A stretch of DNA of 64,000 nt from Streptomyces sp. SS1-1 (lineage in GTDB: Bacteria > Actinomycetota > Actinomycetes > Streptomycetales > Streptomycetaceae). The notes beneath the pieces were generated by a model. It was not told where the DNA came from and did no database searches. It saw nothing but the letters and a program-made list of their open reading frames with translations. This document shows, one piece after another, positions 29,052-36,979 of the stretch (position 1 is its first letter; each line of letters starts with the position of its first letter). Both the position numbers and the translations under genes were made by a program. Where the stretch lies: contig NZ_WBXN01000004.1 in NCBI RefSeq assembly GCF_008973465.1, positions 5,372,501-5,436,500 on the forward strand, in the 5' to 3' direction.

Positions 29052-30173
29052 ATGGCAGGAACCGACCGCGAGAAGGCCCTGGATGCCGCTCTCGCACAGA
29101 TTGAACGGCAATTCGGCAAGGGCGCGGTCATGCGCATGGGTGACCGGACGAACGAGCCCATCGAGGTCATCCCGACCGGGTCGACCGCGCTCGACGTCGC
29201 CCTCGGCGTCGGCGGCCTGCCGCGCGGCCGTGTGGTGGAGATCTACGGACCGGAGTCCTCCGGTAAGACGACCCTGACCCTGCACGCCGTCGCCAACGCG
29301 CAGAAGGCCGGCGGCCAGGTCGCCTTCGTGGACGCGGAGCACGCGCTCGACCCCGAGTACGCGAAGAAGCTCGGCGTCGACATCGACAACCTGATCCTGT
29401 CCCAGCCGGACAACGGTGAGCAGGCGCTCGAGATCGTGGACATGCTGGTCCGCTCCGGCGCCCTCGACCTCATCGTCATCGACTCCGTCGCCGCGCTCGT
29501 CCCGCGCGCGGAGATCGAGGGCGAGATGGGCGACAGCCACGTCGGTCTCCAGGCCCGTCTGATGAGCCAGGCCCTGCGGAAGATCACCAGCGCGCTCAAC
29601 CAGTCCAAGACCACGGCGATCTTCATCAACCAGCTCCGCGAGAAGATCGGCGTGATGTTCGGCTCCCCGGAGACCACGACCGGTGGCCGGGCGCTGAAGT
29701 TCTACGCCTCGGTGCGCATCGACATCCGCCGCATCGAGACCCTGAAGGACGGCACGGAGGCGGTCGGCAACCGCACCCGCTGCAAGGTCGTCAAGAACAA
29801 GGTCGCGCCGCCCTTCAAGCAGGCCGAGTTCGACATCCTCTACGGCCAGGGCATCTCCCGCGAGGGCGGCCTGATCGACATGGGCGTGGAGCACGGCTTC
29901 GTCCGCAAGGCCGGCGCCTGGTACACGTACGAGGGCGACCAGCTCGGCCAGGGCAAGGAGAACGCCCGCAACTTCCTGAAGGACAACCCCGACCTCGCCA
30001 ACGAGATCGAGAAGAAGATCAAGGAGAAGCTGGGCGTCGGTGTGCGTCCGGCGGAGCCCGCGGCCGAGCCCGGCGCGGACGCCGCTGCCGCCACCTCGGA
30101 CGACGCCGCGAAGTCGGTGCCCGCACCGGCGGCCAAGGCAGCCAAGACCAAGGCCGCGGCTGCCAAGAGCTGA
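29052..30173 (+). CDS. recA: Recombinase RecA
   Basis: A 373-residue strand-exchange protein and LexA co-protease. Walker A GPESSGKTT (residues about 70-78), Walker B LIVIDSVAALVPRAEIEG with its loop L1, and loop L2 MFGSPETTTGGRALKF are all normal. The C-terminal 45 residues are an Ala/Lys-rich tail usual for Streptomyces. The ATG giving MAGTDREK was chosen by family N-terminus; a weak GGTGG lies 5 nt upstream. An in-frame GTG 12 codons upstream could serve the second promoter as a leaderless start. Two damage-responsive promoters precede the gene; recX follows after 3 nt. Confidence 0.97.
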   Translation: MAGTDREKALDAALAQIERQFGKGAVMRMGDRTNEPIEVIPTGSTALDVALGVGGLPRGRVVEIYGPESSGKTTLTLHAVANAQKAGGQVAFVDAEHALDPEYAKKLGVDIDNLILSQPDNGEQALEIVDMLVRSGALDLIVIDSVAALVPRAEIEGEMGDSHVGLQARLMSQALRKITSALNQSKTTAIFINQLREKIGVMFGSPETTTGGRALKFYASVRIDIRRIETLKDGTEAVGNRTRCKVVKNKVAPPFKQAEFDILYGQGISREGGLIDMGVEHGFVRKAGAWYTYEGDQLGQGKENARNFLKDNPDLANEIEKKIKEKLGVGVRPAEPAAEPGADAAAATSDDAAKSVPAPAAKAAKTKAAAAKS

Positions 30174-30176
30174 TCC

Positions 30177-30989
30177 GTGACACGGCGAACGGACTGGGCC
30201 GAGTACACCGACCACCCGGAGGCCCCGCACGGGGACCCGGCCCTTGACGCGGACGGGGGGTTCGACGGCGGGGGGTTCGACGGCGGGGCCCAGGAAGAGG
30301 GCGGCCCGGCGTACGACGGTGCCGCCGCCTCCCGCGGAGGCGCCCGCCGCGGGCGTAACCGCGGCGGGGCATGGGGTGCGGACGGCCCGGAAGGCCCGCG
30401 CGGGCGACGCCGGCGCGGACGTACGGAGCCGCCCGGCGAGGACGGTGGCGCCACTTCCTCGTCGAGGGCCGAGGAGGGGACGCCTCCGGGTGACCCGGTC
30501 GAGCGGGCACGGGCGATCTGCCTGCGCCTGCTCACCGGGACCCCGCGCACGCGCAAGCAGCTCGCCGACGCCCTGCGCAAGCGGGAGATCCCGGACGACG
30601 CCGCCGAGGAGGTGCTGTCGCGGTTCGAGGAGGTCGGGCTGATCAACGACAGCGCGTTCGCGGACGCCTGGGTGGAGTCCCGGCACCATGGCCGGGGGCT
30701 GGCACGACGGGCACTCGCCAGGGAGCTGCGCACCAAGGGCGTGGACTCCGCGCTGATCGACGAGGCCGTCTCCCAGCTCGACTCCGAGCAGGAGGAGGCG
30801 ACTGCCCGCGAACTCGTCGCGCGCAAGCTGCGTTCCACCCGCGGACTCGACCGCGACAAGCGCCTGCGCCGCCTCGCGGGCATGCTCGCCCGCAAGGGCT
30901 ACCCCGAGGGCATGGCCCTGCGGGTGGTCCGGCAGGCCTTGGAGGAGGAGGGCGAGGACACGGAGTTTCTGGGGGATGAGGGGGGCTGA
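30177..30989 (+). CDS. recX: Regulatory protein RecX
   Basis: A 270-residue modulator that binds RecA filaments. The RecX core occupies about residues 108-265: RARAICLRLLTGTPRTRKQL, EEVGLINDSAFADAWVESR and the three-helix repeats that follow are typical. The first 105 residues are an unusual extension rich in Gly, Asp and Arg, with a tandem FDGG repeat near residue 30. The GTG start lies 3 nt after the recA stop, so the pair is co-transcribed. Confidence 0.93.
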   Translation: MTRRTDWAEYTDHPEAPHGDPALDADGGFDGGGFDGGAQEEGGPAYDGAAASRGGARRGRNRGGAWGADGPEGPRGRRRRGRTEPPGEDGGATSSSRAEEGTPPGDPVERARAICLRLLTGTPRTRKQLADALRKREIPDDAAEEVLSRFEEVGLINDSAFADAWVESRHHGRGLARRALARELRTKGVDSALIDEAVSQLDSEQEEATARELVARKLRSTRGLDRDKRLRRLAGMLARKGYPEGMALRVVRQALEEEGEDTEFLGDEGG

Positions 30990-31030
30990 CGTCCGGGGGG
31001 CTGAGGGGCTGATGTCCGGTGGGGTGCTGA

Positions 31031-31070
31031 GCACGCCGCACATGCCGCACACGCCACACATGCCACACAC
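31031..31070 (+). repeat. 9-nt microsatellite-like repeat
   Basis: Units GCACATGCC, GCACACGCC and ACACATGCC (31038-31064) run in tandem with partial copies on both sides, after recX. No coding frame through it is convincing. Confidence 0.6.
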
Positions 31071-31094
31071 GGTGGACGCGCGGGGGCGCCCATC

Positions 31095-31154
31095 GCGTAC
31101 GGGCTCGTGTTCGGCTTCGGGGACGCGTACGGGCTCGCGTTCAGCGTCGGGATC
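31095..31154 (+). repeat. 30-nt tandem duplication
   Basis: Two adjoining 30-nt units (31095-31124 and 31125-31154), each starting GCGTACGGGCTCG, share about 24-25 of 30 bases. They lie in the gap downstream of both recX and the convergent rhodanese gene. Confidence 0.6.
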
Positions 31155-31186
31155 GGCGGGGGAGTCGGCCGGGGCCGGCCGGGGGC

Positions 31187-31624
31187 TCAGGAGGTGCCCT
31201 GGTCCGCCGCCTCGCCCGGTGTCACCGGCAGCCCCGCCGCGCGCCATGCCTGGAAGCCGCCGACCAGGTCGGTGGCCCGGTGCAGTCCCAGGCGGTGCAG
31301 CGACTCGGCCGCCAGGCTCGACGCGTACCCCTCGTTACAGAGCACCACGATCCGCAGGTCGTGGCTCGTGGCCTCGGGAAGGCGGTGGCTGCCCTGGGGG
31401 TCGAGCCGCCACTCCAGCTCGTTGCGCTCGACGACCAGCGCGCCCGGGATCAGCCCGTCCCGCTCACGCAGGGCCGCGTACCGGATGTCGACCAGTACGG
31501 CCGCACCGTCCTCGGCGGCCGTGTAGGCGTCCCGCGGCTCGATCCGCTCGTAGCCGGCGCGCACCCGCTCCAGCAACGCGTCGATCCCGACGGGCCGTTC
31601 GCCCCTGCTCCGCGTACCGCTCAT
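31187..31624 (-). CDS. Rhodanese-like domain protein
   Basis: A 145-residue single-domain rhodanese (sulfurtransferase fold). The active-site loop reads VVLCNEGYASS with the catalytic Cys; ALVDIR-like and GGFQAWRAAGLP family motifs are present (AAVLVDIRYAAL, LVGGFQAWRAAGLPV). It starts 28 nt after the cysteine dioxygenase stop, so the two form an operon handling cysteine-derived sulfur (inference). The ATG giving MSGTRSRGERPVG is the natural start. Confidence 0.9.
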   Translation of the reverse strand: MSGTRSRGERPVGIDALLERVRAGYERIEPRDAYTAAEDGAAVLVDIRYAALRERDGLIPGALVVERNELEWRLDPQGSHRLPEATSHDLRIVVLCNEGYASSLAAESLHRLGLHRATDLVGGFQAWRAAGLPVTPGEAADQGTS

Positions 31625-31652
31625 CGTCGTTCCCCTCCGCTCGGCGCTCGCT

Positions 31653-32216
31653 CTACTGCCAGTCCTCGGGCTGCTCGACCTGTTCCAGGCGCAGCACCGG
31701 TCCGCCGCGGCTGAACCGGCGGATGAGCGGGAGAGGCGGGTAGTAGGCGTGCACGGAGATCGCGTGCCGCTCGGTCGACTCGTTGAGGACCTCGTGCACA
31801 TGGTGACGGCCGAAGGCGCGGCCCTTGCCTGCGGGCAGCCGGCGTGAGCGGTCCACGTCGTCGGCCAGTTCCAGGGTCTTCCAGCCGCCGGCCGGGAGCC
31901 GGACGGCCAGGGAGTGCTCGGTGAGTTCACCGGAGGCCGTGACGAACGCCCCGACCGACTCGGCGTGGTCGTGCCAGCCGGTTCCGGTGCCGGGAGGCCA
32001 GCCGATCAGCCAGGCCTCGCTGCCGCCGGGACCTTCGAGCCGTACCCAGGTACGGCCCTCGGGGTCGAGCGGGAGCGAGGCGATCAACTCGGCGTCGGCG
32101 GCGGCGCGCCGGACGAAGTCGAGCAGGTCGGCCTGCGTCGGCGCGGAGGCCGGGGAGGTGACGTCGGCCGTGGAGTCCTGCGGCGAGGAGGCAACGGCGG
32201 CAGGGGAGACAGACAA
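31653..32216 (-). CDS. Cysteine dioxygenase family protein
   Basis: A 187-residue cupin of the cysteine dioxygenase type I family, which oxidises L-cysteine to cysteine sulfinate with a mononuclear iron. The iron ligands are two His in GWHDHAESVG and a third in HHVHEVLN. The N-terminal 30 residues are Ser/Ala/Pro-rich. The start is a TTG giving MSVSPAAV, with CAGGACGG about 7 nt upstream. It is preceded by a Cys-rich leader peptide and followed by a rhodanese, which suggests cysteine-sensitive expression of a cysteine-disposal operon. Confidence 0.88.
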   Translation of the reverse strand: MSVSPAAVASSPQDSTADVTSPASAPTQADLLDFVRRAAADAELIASLPLDPEGRTWVRLEGPGGSEAWLIGWPPGTGTGWHDHAESVGAFVTASGELTEHSLAVRLPAGGWKTLELADDVDRSRRLPAGKGRAFGRHHVHEVLNESTERHAISVHAYYPPLPLIRRFSRGGPVLRLEQVEQPEDWQ

Positions 32217-32237
32217 GGGGCACCGTCCTGAAGGAAG

Positions 32238-32264
32238 TTCGCGAAGAGCGCGCGGCAGCGCGAA
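32238..32264 (-). promoter_or_regulatory. Possible attenuator hairpin before cysteine dioxygenase
   Basis: TTCGCG and CGCGAA arms (6 bp) with a 15-nt loop lie between the leader peptide stop and the dioxygenase start, 22 nt from the latter. The surrounding GC-rich sequence allows alternative pairings. Tentative. Confidence 0.3.
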
Positions 32265-32300
32265 CGAAGGTCGCGGCGCGCGGAAGGAGAAGAGGCGAAG

Positions 32301-32348
32301 TCAGCAGGACGGACGACACACGCAGCCCGCATAGCGGACGAGGTCCAT
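32301..32348 (-). CDS. Cys-rich leader peptide, 15 residues
   Basis: An ORF too short for normal gene calling encodes MDLVRYAGCVCRPSC, with Cys at 9, 11 and 15 (the last sense codon). GGAGGG sits 7 nt upstream of the ATG, a better ribosome site than that of the dioxygenase 84 nt downstream. Its form (short, Arg plus several Cys, just upstream of a cysteine-metabolism gene) resembles the actinobacterial Cys-rich leader peptides shown in mycobacteria to be cysteine-responsive attenuators. Ribosome stalling at Cys codons when cysteine is scarce would set expression of the downstream operon (inference). Confidence 0.65.
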   Translation of the reverse strand: MDLVRYAGCVCRPSC

Positions 32349-32510
32349 ATGGACCCTCCGCCACAGGCGCACACAGGTGTCGGTCACGCTCGGGAGTACA
32401 CCACGCCGGTCGGGGCCGGTCAACTCACCGTCACTATGCGGACCCCACAGTGACGGTGAGTGTCGCTCCCGTGTACGAAGCAGCCATGGCGGCGGGCGAC
32501 GCGGCGAGGC

Positions 32511-34175
32511 TCAGCGGGAAGCGGCTCCGGCCCGCTCCGCACCCGTCTGTGCCTGCGCCTCTGTCTGTGACCGGGCCTGGGATGCGGCCGGTCCGCCGAG
32601 GGCTGCCTCGGCCGCCGCGTAGAGATCCGCGGGCCGCACCCCGCCGAGGGCGGTCACGAGGTGCCCGTCGGGGCGCACCAGCAGGACCGAGTGCGCGGCC
32701 GCGCCCGGGTAGCTCTCCGCGACCAGCAGTTCGGCCCGGTACGGCAACGCCGTCACCGCCGCCGCCAGGCGGGGCATGATGCCGGCGGTCGCCCAGTGCT
32801 TGCGGTCCCACACACCGGTGCCCGGCGCGATGAGGACGACGAGCAGCGCACCGCGCCCGAGCCGGTCCCGGAGCCGGGCGAAGGAGCCGTCCTCGGCGGT
32901 GACCCGGACGTCCGCGACGGGTGCGCCCCGCGGGGTGTCGACGGGGACCTCGCCCTCGAGCGGGCCCGGGGCGAGCGGGGAGTCGGCGTACGTCCCCGGC
33001 GCTCCGACAGGGCCCTGACCCAGATGCCCGTCCATCAGCAGGGCCTCGTGTCCCCGCGCCGAACCGGGCACGAGCGTCCGCAACCCGCCGCCCGCGCGCA
33101 GCAGCGGAAGCGCCTGGTCGGCGGCCCGCAGCCGGGCGGCGACGGCCGCGCGCCGCTCGGTCTGGTAGGAGTCGAGCAGCGCCTCGTGCGTACCGTGGTG
33201 CCAGGCGGGGGCCAGCTTCCAGGCGAGGTTGTCGGCGTCGCGCAGCCCCTCGTCGAGGCCGTGGGTGCCGAGGGTGCCGAGGCAGTGGGCGGCGTCGCCC
33301 GCGAGGAAGACGCGGCCGGCCCGCCAGCGGCGGGCGAGCCGGTGGTGGACCGTGTGTACCCCGGTGTCGAGCAGGTCGTACGGCGGTGTCGCGCCGTCGC
33401 ACCAGCCGGCGAGGGTCTCCCGGATGTGGGTGACCAGCAGTTCGGGGGTGACGAGGTCCTTGCCCGGCGGCAGCAGCCAGTCCAGACGCCAGACGCCGTC
33501 GGGGAGCGGGCGTCCGGTGATCTCGCCTGCCGACGGGGCGGACATCCGCCACGGTGGCATGCGGTGGAGCAACGCGTGGCCCTTCCAGGGGAGTTCCACG
33601 CGGAGTGCGGCCACGGCGTGCCGTTCGACGGCGGTGCGGCCGGGGAAGCGGATGTCCTGGAGCTTGCGGACGGTCGAGCGGGGGCCGTCGCAGCCGACCA
33701 CGTAACTGCCGCGCCACCAGGTGCCCTGGGGGCCGCGGGTGTGCACGGTGACGCCGGAGGGCTCCTGCTCCATCGCGTCCAGGCGGCTGTCCACGGCGAG
33801 CTTGACGAGCGGTTCGTTCGCGAGGGCGGTGCGCAGGGCGCCGGTGAGGACGTGCTGGGCGATGTGCAGCGGGGCCGGGTCCGGGTGGCCCTCGGACCGT
33901 GCGGCGGCGTCCTCGAACGAGACCTCGCGCGTCACCTGCTTGCGCCGCATCGACCGCCATCCGGCCCAGCGGGTGCCGAGCGCGCCGAGGGGGGCGCCGG
34001 TGAGGCGTTCCACGAGGGCGGTGGTGTCCTCCCGCAGGACGACGGTGCGGGCGAGACGGGGTTCGTCCTTGCCGGTGCCCTCGTCGAGGACGACGCAGGG
34101 CACCTCCTGACGGGCCAGTGCCAGGGCGAGGGTGAGCCCGACGGGCCCCGCGCCGACGATGATCACCGGGTCCAC
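32511..34175 (-). CDS. FAD-dependent aromatic monooxygenase
   Basis: A 554-residue flavoprotein hydroxylase of the PHBH/PheA class. The Rossmann motif IIVGAGPVGLTLALAL opens the protein, the DG motif is in VVGCDGPRSTVRK, and the second FAD motif is FLAGDAAHCLGTLGTHGLDEGLRDADNLAWKL split over loop and helix. A C-terminal thioredoxin-like domain is present, as in phenol and polyketide hydroxylases. The substrate is unknown; no pathway genes flank it. The GTG at 34175 is preferred because the motif starts there. Confidence 0.85.
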   Translation of the reverse strand: MDPVIIVGAGPVGLTLALALARQEVPCVVLDEGTGKDEPRLARTVVLREDTTALVERLTGAPLGALGTRWAGWRSMRRKQVTREVSFEDAAARSEGHPDPAPLHIAQHVLTGALRTALANEPLVKLAVDSRLDAMEQEPSGVTVHTRGPQGTWWRGSYVVGCDGPRSTVRKLQDIRFPGRTAVERHAVAALRVELPWKGHALLHRMPPWRMSAPSAGEITGRPLPDGVWRLDWLLPPGKDLVTPELLVTHIRETLAGWCDGATPPYDLLDTGVHTVHHRLARRWRAGRVFLAGDAAHCLGTLGTHGLDEGLRDADNLAWKLAPAWHHGTHEALLDSYQTERRAAVAARLRAADQALPLLRAGGGLRTLVPGSARGHEALLMDGHLGQGPVGAPGTYADSPLAPGPLEGEVPVDTPRGAPVADVRVTAEDGSFARLRDRLGRGALLVVLIAPGTGVWDRKHWATAGIMPRLAAAVTALPYRAELLVAESYPGAAAHSVLLVRPDGHLVTALGGVRPADLYAAAEAALGGPAASQARSQTEAQAQTGAERAGAASR

Positions 34176-34259
34176 GGCGCGGCGCCCCCTGCCCGCAACG
34201 GTGTCCCGAGGGACGCGAGTGAACAAGAAGATGGAGCAGGGTGCACGATCACAGAACGT

Positions 34260-34288
34260 ATGCAACCCATTGCCAGTGTTTGCGTCAA
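34260..34288 (-). promoter_or_regulatory. Predicted promoter of FAD monooxygenase
   Basis: Reading on the minus strand: TTGACG (34288-34283), 17 nt, TTGCAT (34265-34260). A leader of about 80 nt would precede the GTG start. Confidence 0.5.
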
Positions 34289-34363
34289 GTGACGGAAGGC
34301 TGTGGCGATCATGTCATCGCGTACGGGGTGGGGCGGCTGCGCCTGAAGGGTGCCGGCGAGCAA

Positions 34364-34395
34364 AGAGGGCAGTGGCCATCAAGCCACTGCCCTCT
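34364..34395 (-). terminator. 13-bp hairpin terminator of gluABCD operon
   Basis: A perfect 13-bp stem (AGAGGGCAGTGGC with its complement) and a 6-nt loop, 20 nt past the gluD stop. Confidence 0.85.
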
Positions 34396-34414
34396 CCGAT
34401 ACGCCGTCAGCCGT

Positions 34415-35320
34415 TTAGTGCTCGGCCCCGGTCCCGAAGGTCCCACCCGTGCCGGCCGGGTTCAGCTCCTCCATGTCGTCCGCGCTGAGCACGGCGCCCG
34501 TGCTCTTCTTGCTGCGCCGGAGCCTGCGCTCCAGCCAGCTCGCGAACGTCGTCAGGGCGAAGTTGATGGCGATGAAGATCAGGGCCACCACGGTGAAGCT
34601 CGCGATGGTGTTCGCGCCGTAGTAGGAGCTCATCGGGCTCACGGCCGCGATCAGATCCGGGAAGGTGAGGACGGCGCCGCCGAGCGCGGTGTCCTTCACG
34701 ATCACGACGAGCTGGCTGACGATCGCCGGCAGCATCGCGGTGACGGCCTGCGGGAGCAGGATGGACGTCATCGTCTGGGTCTTGCGCAGACCGATGGCGT
34801 GCGCGGCCTCCGTCTGGCCCTTGGGGAGGGCCAGGATGCCGGCCCGGACGATCTCGGCCAGCACCGAGGCGTTGTAGAGCACCAGGCCGGTGATCACCGC
34901 GTAGAGCGGGCGGTCGTCGGAGTTGACGTTGGTGTACTCGGAGTACAGGGCCAGCCCGAAGATCATGAGGATCAGGACGGGGAGGGCCCTGAAAAACTCG
35001 ACGATCACTCCGGCGGGGACGCGGATCCAGGCGTGGTCCGAGAGGCGGGCGATCCCGAGGACGGCGCCGAGCGGGAGCGCGATGATCATGGACAGGGCGG
35101 CCGCGATCACCGTGTTCTTCAGGCCGGGCAGGATGTACGTGGTCCATGCCTCGGTGTGGAAGAAGGGCTTCCACTTCTCCCAGTCGAGCTGTTCCTTCTC
35201 GGCGAGGTTCGTGTAGACCCACCACACGATCGCGGCGAGGGCGACTATGAACAGCACCGTGAAGAGGACGTTGCGCCGCTTGGCGCGGGGCCCCTGGGCG
35301 TCGTACAGGACGGAGCTCAT
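34415..35320 (-). CDS. gluD: Glutamate ABC transporter permease GluD
   Basis: A 301-residue permease of the polar amino-acid HisM/GlnP type. About five membrane helices are seen, and the cytoplasmic EAA loop reads AAHAIGLRKTQTMTSILLPQA in the usual position. A charged C-terminal tail of about 40 residues follows the last helix. The ATG overlaps the gluC stop by 4 nt, so it is translationally coupled. It pairs with GluC to form the membrane channel of the glutamate importer. Confidence 0.92.
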   Translation of the reverse strand: MSSVLYDAQGPRAKRRNVLFTVLFIVALAAIVWWVYTNLAEKEQLDWEKWKPFFHTEAWTTYILPGLKNTVIAAALSMIIALPLGAVLGIARLSDHAWIRVPAGVIVEFFRALPVLILMIFGLALYSEYTNVNSDDRPLYAVITGLVLYNASVLAEIVRAGILALPKGQTEAAHAIGLRKTQTMTSILLPQAVTAMLPAIVSQLVVIVKDTALGGAVLTFPDLIAAVSPMSSYYGANTIASFTVVALIFIAINFALTTFASWLERRLRRSKKSTGAVLSADDMEELNPAGTGGTFGTGAEH

Positions 35321-35982
35321 CGCTTCACCGCCACCTTCTTGCCCACCCAGCCGAGGATCAGGCCGGTCGGCAGGGTCAGGCACAGGAAGCCGAAGGCGAA
35401 GACCGCGGAGATCGCCAGGAGTTGTGCCTCGTTCTCGATCATCTTCTTCATCAGCAGCGCGGCCTCGGCCACACCGATCGCGGCGGCGACCGTCGTGTTC
35501 TTGGTCAGCGCGATCAGGACGTTGGCCAGCGGACCGACGACCGAGCGGAACGCCTGCGGCAGCACGATGAGCGTCAGGACCTGCACGAAGTTCAGACCGA
35601 TGGCGCGGGCCGCCTCCGCCTGGCCGACGGGGACGGTGTTGATCCCGGAGCGGATCGCCTCACAGACGAACGCCGAGGTGTAGGCGATCAGACCGAGCAC
35701 CGCGAGCCGGAAGTTGATGCTCTCGAAATTGTGCGCGCCCAGGTCGATCTGCAGGGTCTGGTTGAGTCCCAGTGAGGTGAACAGGATGATCACCGTCAGC
35801 GGGATGTTCCGTACCACGTTCACGTACGCGGTGCCGAAGCCCCGCATCAGAGGGACTGGGCCGACACGCATGGCGGCCAGAACAGTTCCCCAAACCAGGG
35901 AGCCGGCGGCGGAGAGCAGGGTGAGCTGCACCGTCACCCAGAAGGCCCCCAGCAGGTCATAACCTTCAAGAAAGTCGAACAC
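35317..35982 (-). CDS. gluC: Glutamate ABC transporter permease GluC
   Basis: A 221-residue permease of the same family as GluD, with five membrane helices and EAA loop AARAIGLNFVQVLTLIVLPQA. The GTG giving MFDFLEGYDLLGAF is preceded by GGGAGAT; an upstream in-frame start at 36042 lies in the gluB-gluC hairpin and is not used. Order gluA-gluB-gluC-gluD matches other Streptomyces and Corynebacterium. Confidence 0.92.
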   Translation of the reverse strand: MFDFLEGYDLLGAFWVTVQLTLLSAAGSLVWGTVLAAMRVGPVPLMRGFGTAYVNVVRNIPLTVIILFTSLGLNQTLQIDLGAHNFESINFRLAVLGLIAYTSAFVCEAIRSGINTVPVGQAEAARAIGLNFVQVLTLIVLPQAFRSVVGPLANVLIALTKNTTVAAAIGVAEAALLMKKMIENEAQLLAISAVFAFGFLCLTLPTGLILGWVGKKVAVKR

Positions 35983-36017
35983 GATCTCCCGCGCTTCCGC
36001 GTGTGGACTGGGACCGA

Positions 36018-36041
36018 TGCGCCGCCCTCGCGGGCGGCGCA
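36018..36041 (-). repeat. Intercistronic hairpin between gluB and gluC
   Basis: A perfect 10-bp stem TGCGCCGCCC/GGGCGGCGCA with a 4-nt loop, 7 nt after the gluB stop. Such hairpins often stabilise the binding-protein message or cause partial termination, giving more binding protein than permease. Confidence 0.6.
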
Positions 36042-36048
36042 CACGTCA

Positions 36049-36891
36049 TCAGCTCTTGATGTCGCCGATCGCCGGCGCAGGCTCGTTCTGGTAGTTCGCG
36101 GGGCCGAAGTTCTTCTTCACGGCCGCGTCCCAGGACTTGTCGGAGACCATGTCCTCAAGGGCCTTGTTGATCTTGGCCTTGAGGTCGCTGCCCTTCTTCA
36201 CGCCGATGCCGTAGTTCTCGTTGGTCATCTTGAAGCCACCGAGCTTGAACTTGCCCTTGAACTGGTCCTGCGAGGCGTAGCCGGCGAGGATCGAGTCGTC
36301 CGTGGTCAGGGCGTCGATGGCCTTGTTCTGCAGACCGGTCAGGCACGCGGAGTACGTCGGGTACTGCTGCAGGTCGGCCTTGGGGGCCAGCTTGTCCTTG
36401 ACGTTCTGGGCGGACGTCGAACCCGTCACGGAGCACAGCTTCTTGCTGTTGAGGTCCGCGGGGGCCTTGATCGAGGAGTCGTCGGCACGGACCAGCACGT
36501 CCTGGTGGGCCAGCAGGTACGGGCCGGCGAAGTCGACCTTCTCCTGACGCTCCGGGGTGATGGAGTAGGAGGCGGCGATGAAGTCGACGTCACCGCGCTG
36601 GAGCATGGTCTCGCGGTCGGCGCTCTTCGCTTCCTTCCACTCGATCTGGTCCTCGCTGTAACCGAGCTTCTTCGCGACGTACGTGGCGACGTCGACGTCG
36701 AAGCCGGAGTAGCCCTGCGGCGTCTTCTGGCCGATGCCCGGCTGGTCGAACTTGATGCCGACGGTGATCTTCTTGCCGCCCCCACCGGAACCCGACCCGC
36801 CCTCACTGTCGCTGTCGCCGCCGCACGCGGTGGCGGTGAGGGTGAGGACGAGGGCCGTGGCGGCCGCGGCGGAGACCTTGCGGAGCTTCAT
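36049..36891 (-). CDS. gluB: Glutamate-binding lipoprotein GluB
   Basis: A 280-residue extracellular solute-binding lipoprotein of the polar amino-acid family. The signal peptide ends LTLTATAC-G, with the lipidated Cys at about residue 23, followed by a Gly/Ser/Asp linker. The binding core begins KKITVGIKFDQPG and includes GYSGFDVDVATYVAKKLG, a segment typical of family 3 binding proteins. The ATG at 36891 is preferred over 36900 because AAGGATG then sits about 7 nt upstream. Confidence 0.92.
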   Translation of the reverse strand: MKLRKVSAAAATALVLTLTATACGGDSDSEGGSGSGGGGKKITVGIKFDQPGIGQKTPQGYSGFDVDVATYVAKKLGYSEDQIEWKEAKSADRETMLQRGDVDFIAASYSITPERQEKVDFAGPYLLAHQDVLVRADDSSIKAPADLNSKKLCSVTGSTSAQNVKDKLAPKADLQQYPTYSACLTGLQNKAIDALTTDDSILAGYASQDQFKGKFKLGGFKMTNENYGIGVKKGSDLKAKINKALEDMVSDKSWDAAVKKNFGPANYQNEPAPAIGDIKS

Positions 36892-36979
36892 GGTGAACAT
36901 CCTTTGTGTGATGAAGAGACACGTGCCCTGAAGACGGGCCGGCGGGTGACGCAGGGCGTCGGCTGCGGGGCGCAGTCCG

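Noticed and set aside
30976..31743. Frames through the repeat region after recX
   Set aside because: Composition is repeat-driven, the frames run over the antisense rhodanese gene, and no ribosome site fits.
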